DNA of 64,000 nt from NCBI GenBank assembly GCA_009783555.1, contig WRDH01000003.1, positions 1 to 64,000 of the forward strand, written 5' to 3'. Shown here piece after piece: positions 60,347 through 64,000 of this stretch. The notes beneath the pieces are model-generated. The model saw only the letters and a list, made by a program, of their open reading frames with translations. It was not told the origin of the DNA and searched no databases. A program made the position numbers and the translations under genes. How positions within the stretch are numbered: the stretch's first letter is position 1; every line of letters starts with the position of its first letter. The DNA is from Oscillospiraceae bacterium. GTDB taxonomy: Bacteria; Bacillota; Clostridia; Oscillospirales; Oscillospiraceae.

Positions 60347-60490
60347 AGGTTGGCGGTCAGGGGGTATTCGGGAAAGTTTAATAGTTTCAGTCAGCACACA
60401 AATTTTGCCGATAGTGCAGGTTTCCACCAGCGTGCTAGTGCATTGGCTGGAACTATAAAAGTTTCTCGAATACCCCCTGACCGTCAACCT
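60347..60490. repeat. 144-bp long inverted repeat
   Basis: Arms 60,347-60,394 and 60,443-60,490 are 48 bp long and match at 41 positions, enclosing a 48-nt centre. Five of the seven differences would be G-U pairs in a plus-strand RNA. The outermost 29 bp of each arm differ at two positions. It lies between converging genes. It may be a terminator or a small non-coding mobile element. Confidence 0.85.
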
Positions 60491-60497
60491 ATAATTA

Positions 60498-61616
60498 TCA
60501 AGCTTCTTTATTTTTCTCTGCAATAATAATAACGATTCTTTGCATAACTATAAACAGGAACAACAACACGCCGACCATTATTTTAGCATACCCCGACATT
60601 AAATTACCAAACGAAACGAATTTGCCGATTATCCCTTGAGTCATAACACCAAACATTGACCCGAGCGGATAGCCTATTCCACCTGTCAGCAGTGAGCCGC
60701 CGATAACAACGGGGGCTATTACTTCCAGTTCCATTCCAATCAAGTGCCGTCCCCATCCGGATAGTAATGAAAGCGAAAATGCTATGCCTGCCAGAGCCGA
60801 ACAAAAACCGTTGAAAGTATACACAAATATCCTGGTTCTCTTTACCGGCAAGCCCATAAGCTCGGCACTATGCTCATTGCCGCCAATCGCATAAACGTTG
60901 CGTCCGAGCTTTGTTGACTTCATAAGAATAATCGCGAAAATCAACAACACAATGAATATAAACACCCCTATGCCGATAGGTGCTATCAGTCTAGGATTAC
61001 TGTGAAATATATCAGGGATCGGAATTCTCCACATTCCGAGCGCTCTGAAACCCTCATCAGAAATCGGAATAGAATCCGTGCTTATGATCAAAGCCAACCC
61101 CCGCGCGAAAAACATTCCTCCAAGAGTTGCGATAAAAGGCGGAACCTTAAAAATCTGTATGAGAATGCCCATTAAATATCCGAGTAATGTGCCGACAGCG
61201 AGTGCAACAAGAACACAGAGCCACATGGGTAAGCCAAGACCGATTGCATCCGGGCCGTGGTCTACTGCGGTGCCGAACGCCAGGATCATTGTTGACAGCG
61301 CGGCAACCGACCCGACCGATAAATCAATGCCGCCCGAGATAATAACCAACGTCATTCCTACTGCCGATATCAAAAGATGGGTATTGTCCGTAAACAAGCT
61401 TAGGGTATTGCGGAGCGTTACAAAGTTTTCCCCGAAAATAATACCGCCGATGATAAATGCAATCAGAAAAAGCACAAGAGTCGATACAGAAGGGATAATT
61501 TTTACATGCTGTGCTATGAACCTTTTTATCTTGTCGGATTTAATCCGGGATGCAATCGGTGCTGCGATTTTTTCGGTAGCGTTATTTATTGCCTTACGTA
61601 AATCAAACTGACTCAT
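60498..61616 (-). CDS. yjfF: Sugar ABC transporter permease (YjfF-like)
   Basis: The 372-residue BPD_transp_2 permease has VGMTLVIISGGIDLSVGSVAALSTM and FKVPPFIATLGGMFFARGLALIISTDSIPISDEGF. It also has GRNVYAIGGNEHSAELMGLPVKRTRIFVYTFNG and IGGSLLTGGIGYPLGSMFGV. The SIPI segment and general pattern are close to E. coli YjfF, a permease of the galactofuranose importer. It is the last gene of the operon and overlaps the previous permease by 14 bp. The sugar itself is inferred. Confidence 0.82.
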   Translation of the reverse strand: MSQFDLRKAINNATEKIAAPIASRIKSDKIKRFIAQHVKIIPSVSTLVLFLIAFIIGGIIFGENFVTLRNTLSLFTDNTHLLISAVGMTLVIISGGIDLSVGSVAALSTMILAFGTAVDHGPDAIGLGLPMWLCVLVALAVGTLLGYLMGILIQIFKVPPFIATLGGMFFARGLALIISTDSIPISDEGFRALGMWRIPIPDIFHSNPRLIAPIGIGVFIFIVLLIFAIILMKSTKLGRNVYAIGGNEHSAELMGLPVKRTRIFVYTFNGFCSALAGIAFSLSLLSGWGRHLIGMELEVIAPVVIGGSLLTGGIGYPLGSMFGVMTQGIIGKFVSFGNLMSGYAKIMVGVLLFLFIVMQRIVIIIAEKNKEA

Positions 61617-62664
61617 TTGCTGCCACCTCCTGCTTATTTGATACCTTCGTCTTAAACAAGGATTTTACAAACCGGCCGGTTGTCGGTGACTGTATCAGAA
61701 CAATCAAAACAATAACAACTGCCTTAATAAACATTGAGTATTGTATGCCTACTCCAAGGAAAGTCATTGTTCTCGGCAGCAAATCCAGTATTATCGCGCC
61801 AATGACAGTGCCGCCCAGGTTAAACTTTCCGCCTTTCATGTTTGTACCGCCGAGGACGACGGCAAGAATCGCATCGAGCTCCATGTCCTCTCCCGCCCGA
61901 GCGGGTTGAATTGCTAAAATATTGGATGCGCTCAGGATGCCTGCTATACTCGCACATAATCCCGAAATAGCGTAAATAGCCAAAAGAATTTTTGTGGATT
62001 TTATGCCGGAATATTTTGCAGCGGACTTGTTGATACCGGTAGATTCAACAAAAAGACCGAATGCAGTTTTACGGGTAAAAAGCCAAAACATCATAAATAT
62101 AATAAACGCTATCCAGATCGGGTTTTGCACACCCAAGGTGAATCCGTTAGCTATCTGACCAAACGGAAGATGCCCGGTAGTAATGCTTCGCTCCAGTGTG
62201 ATAACCTGTGTAAGTCCGCGACCGGCTACCATAAATATCAACGTAGCGACAATCGGCGGAATTCCTATTTTCGCTACGAGAAAACCGTTCCACAATCCGC
62301 ATACGACACCGACTATCATCGTTATTACAACAACAAGCCATAAAGCCATTGCCGTGTCCGCTGTTGGTGCGACAGTATCTCCTCTGATAAGGGAAAGCGA
62401 AACCGCGCTTCCTATAGCGAGAACCGAGCCGACCGAAAGGTCGACGCCCCCTGTTGCTATAACCAGTGTCATACCCAAAGCAAGCAGCATTACCGGAACC
62501 GAGCGCAGTAGAATCAACATAAGTCCGCCGCTCAAATTTCCGTCGGCATTAATCGAAACAGAGAAAATTCCCGGTTGAACGATTAAGTTGAATATAACAA
62601 TAAGCAACAGCACAAGCAACGGCGTAAACATAGCCGATCCTGTGATACGCTTCAGTACACTCAT
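61603..62664 (-). CDS. ytfT: Sugar ABC transporter permease (YtfT-like)
   Basis: The 353-residue BPD_transp_2 permease carries LALGMTLVIATGGVDLSVGSVLAIGSAVS and KIGIPPIVATLIFMVAGRGLTQVITLERSI. It continues with GLFVESTGINKSAAKYSGIKSTKILLAIYAISG and QPARAGEDMELDAILAVVLGGTNMKGGKFNLGGTVIGA. The order ATPase, this permease, then the YjfF-like permease is that of the E. coli ytfRT-yjfF operon. It overlaps both neighbours (4 and 14 bp), so translation is coupled. Confidence 0.82.
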   Translation of the reverse strand: MSVLKRITGSAMFTPLLVLLLIVIFNLIVQPGIFSVSINADGNLSGGLMLILLRSVPVMLLALGMTLVIATGGVDLSVGSVLAIGSAVSLSLIRGDTVAPTADTAMALWLVVVITMIVGVVCGLWNGFLVAKIGIPPIVATLIFMVAGRGLTQVITLERSITTGHLPFGQIANGFTLGVQNPIWIAFIIFMMFWLFTRKTAFGLFVESTGINKSAAKYSGIKSTKILLAIYAISGLCASIAGILSASNILAIQPARAGEDMELDAILAVVLGGTNMKGGKFNLGGTVIGAIILDLLPRTMTFLGVGIQYSMFIKAVVIVLIVLIQSPTTGRFVKSLFKTKVSNKQEVAANESV

Positions 62665-64000
62665 GCTTGTTCACCTCCTGCGATTTTTTCAAGTATGCGG
62701 TCATGGTCTATTTCATCTCCGCGGAGCTCAGCCACTTTTTTTCTATCTCGCATAACTACAACGGAGTTTGACAGCTTTATGACTTCCTCAAGCTCCGATG
62801 AAATAAACGCTACAGCCATTCCATTTTCGCACAGCTCCAATGTCAGCTTCATGATTTCAGCCTTTGCACCGACATCAATACCTCTTGTCGGCTCGTCCAT
62901 GATAAGCGCGTCGGGCTCTGTTGCAAGCCATCTTGCCAAAATACATTTTTGCTGATTGCCGCCGGAGAGCTCCCCGATTTTCTTTTCCGCATCAGGCGTT
63001 GCGATTCCAAGCAGTTTTATATATTTATCCGCAAGTTCCTTCTGCTTCTTTTTGGATATGTACTTAAACATACCCATACGACCCTGAAGTGCAAGAACGA
63101 TGTTTTCTCTGGTCGTGAGATCGGCAACAACCGCATCGCTTTTTCTGTCCTCGGGGCAAAAGGCTATCTTTTGCTTGATTGCCATTGCCGGATTTCGTAA
63201 CTGAACAGTGCTTCCTCTGACAGATATTGTCCCGTCGCTTATTCTGTCAATGCCGAAAAGTGCTTTTGCGGTTTCCGACCTTCCCGATCCAAGCAAGCCG
63301 GCAAAACCCAGGACTTCCCCTTCCGTGAGGGTTAATCCTATATCTTGAATTGAAGCCGGCACCGAAACATTTTTAGCTTCAACAACTACTTTGTGTTCGT
63401 CCGTATGACTTGTCTTTTTAAGCTTTGTCATCTGCTCGAGTTCTTTTCCGACCATTAACTTAACAAGCTCTATTTGCGGTAAGTCCGCTGCTAAGTATTC
63501 ACCGATAAGCTCGCCGTTGCGAAGTACGGTGATTCTATCGGAAATCTCGTATACCTGGTCGAGAAAATGTGTAATAAAGATTATTGCAATTCCTTCAGAT
63601 TTCAGTTTGTTAATGACTTCAAAGAGCCTTTTAACCTCGTCCTTATCAAGAGAGGACGTCGGCTCGTCAAGTATCAGTACTTTCGCATCTATATCAACTG
63701 CTCTTGCAATCGCTATCATTTGCTGTATTGCTACAGAATATGTATCAAGGTTTTTAGTGACATTAATATCTAAATCAAACTTCTTCAAAGCCTCTCTGGA
63801 AAGCCTGTTCATCTTTTTCCAGTCAATAAGAGCACCCGCCTTCATTGGTTGGCGGCCGATAAAGATATTCTCCGCAACCGTTAAGTTAGGGCAAAGATTT
63901 ACTTCCTGATAAACACTGCTTATTCCCAGCTTCATAGCATCGCTGACAGAATTCGGTCTGATATGCCTGCCATCAAAAACGATACTTCCGCTATCCATTT
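62661..64000 (-). CDS. ytfR: Sugar ABC transporter ATP-binding protein (YtfR/RbsA-like), 5' end outside window
   Basis: The gene runs off the right edge, so the first Walker A is not seen. The visible part starts in the first ATPase domain (SGSIVFDGRHIRPNSVSDAMKLGISSVYQEVNLCPNLTVAENIFIGR, then LDEPTSSLD). The second domain is complete: GFAGLLGSGRSETAKALFG (degenerate P-loop), ELSGGNQQKCILARWLATEPDALIMDEPTRGIDVGAKAEIM. Two fused ATPase domains are typical of ribose/galactose-type importers. The missing upstream gene should be a sugar-binding protein. Confidence 0.9.
   Translation of the reverse strand, partial: MDSGSIVFDGRHIRPNSVSDAMKLGISSVYQEVNLCPNLTVAENIFIGRQPMKAGALIDWKKMNRLSREALKKFDLDINVTKNLDTYSVAIQQMIAIARAVDIDAKVLILDEPTSSLDKDEVKRLFEVINKLKSEGIAIIFITHFLDQVYEISDRITVLRNGELIGEYLAADLPQIELVKLMVGKELEQMTKLKKTSHTDEHKVVVEAKNVSVPASIQDIGLTLTEGEVLGFAGLLGSGRSETAKALFGIDRISDGTISVRGSTVQLRNPAMAIKQKIAFCPEDRKSDAVVADLTTRENIVLALQGRMGMFKYISKKKQKELADKYIKLLGIATPDAEKKIGELSGGNQQKCILARWLATEPDALIMDEPTRGIDVGAKAEIMKLTLELCENGMAVAFISSELEEVIKLSNSVVVMRDRKKVAELRGDEIDHDRILEKIAGGEQA

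Overview
The window looks like chromosomal DNA of a low-to-moderate GC Firmicute, most likely an anaerobic member of Clostridia. The signs are AGGAGG-type ribosome sites, consensus sigma-A promoters with frequent TGnTATAAT extended -10 boxes, a CCA-encoding tRNA-Ser, a YwlG-like (TIGR01440) protein, an OFA-family transporter and a DacF-like carboxypeptidase. I cannot name the species, and the order is a guess.

Layout. (1) 1-4,440 is a scarred accessory patch: a glycosyltransferase 3' fragment, an AAA ATPase-nuclease gene, Rpn and other gene wrecks, a DUF433/DUF5615 toxin-antitoxin-like pair and a second glycosyltransferase scrap. (2) 4,485-19,020 is one co-directional surface-glycan cluster: FkbM-like methyltransferase, radical SAM enzyme, two tandem methyltransferases, two tandem long GT4 enzymes, three GT4 paralogues (one fused to a radical SAM domain), another methyltransferase, a pseudogene and a DUF268 protein; it ends at a strong terminator. 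Six of these enzymes, and perhaps the pseudogene, carry the same small Rossmann module. (3) 19,149-21,580 encodes a secreted protein and a membrane-anchored partner on the minus strand. (4) 22,200-35,200 is a second accessory patch: three orphan HicB-like genes (one truncated), two huge tandem glycerophosphotransferase-like proteins with propeller-like tails, four more AAA ATPase-nuclease genes with their own promoters and repeat or palindrome operators, and several gene remnants. (5) 35,300-41,400 is a signalling block: a hybrid kinase with two periplasmic-type sensor domains, two REC-GGDEF diguanylate cyclases and a small unknown protein. (6) 41,450-51,440 is mostly housekeeping: tRNA-Ser, TIGR01440 protein, OFA transporter, carB, acyltransferase and a ferredoxin-type aldo/keto reductase. 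(7) 51,622-60,346 is a seven-gene envelope operon: PP2C phosphatase, two D,D-carboxypeptidases, an MBOAT acyltransferase, its DHHW/AlgX-like partner, a membrane protein and a transglutaminase-like protein lacking its catalytic cysteine; it ends at a long RNA-compatible hairpin. (8) 60,498-64,000 is a ytfR-ytfT-yjfF-type sugar ABC transporter, cut by the window edge.

The best candidates for something new are the shared Rossmann module spread over unrelated glycan enzymes, the GT4-Rossmann-radical SAM fusion with an internal ribosome site, the ATPase-nuclease genes with dedicated operators (notably two copies of the same 35-bp operator at 29,333-29,454), and the 144-bp hairpin at 60,347. The window also shows repeated small duplications of gene 3' ends, suggesting active local recombination.
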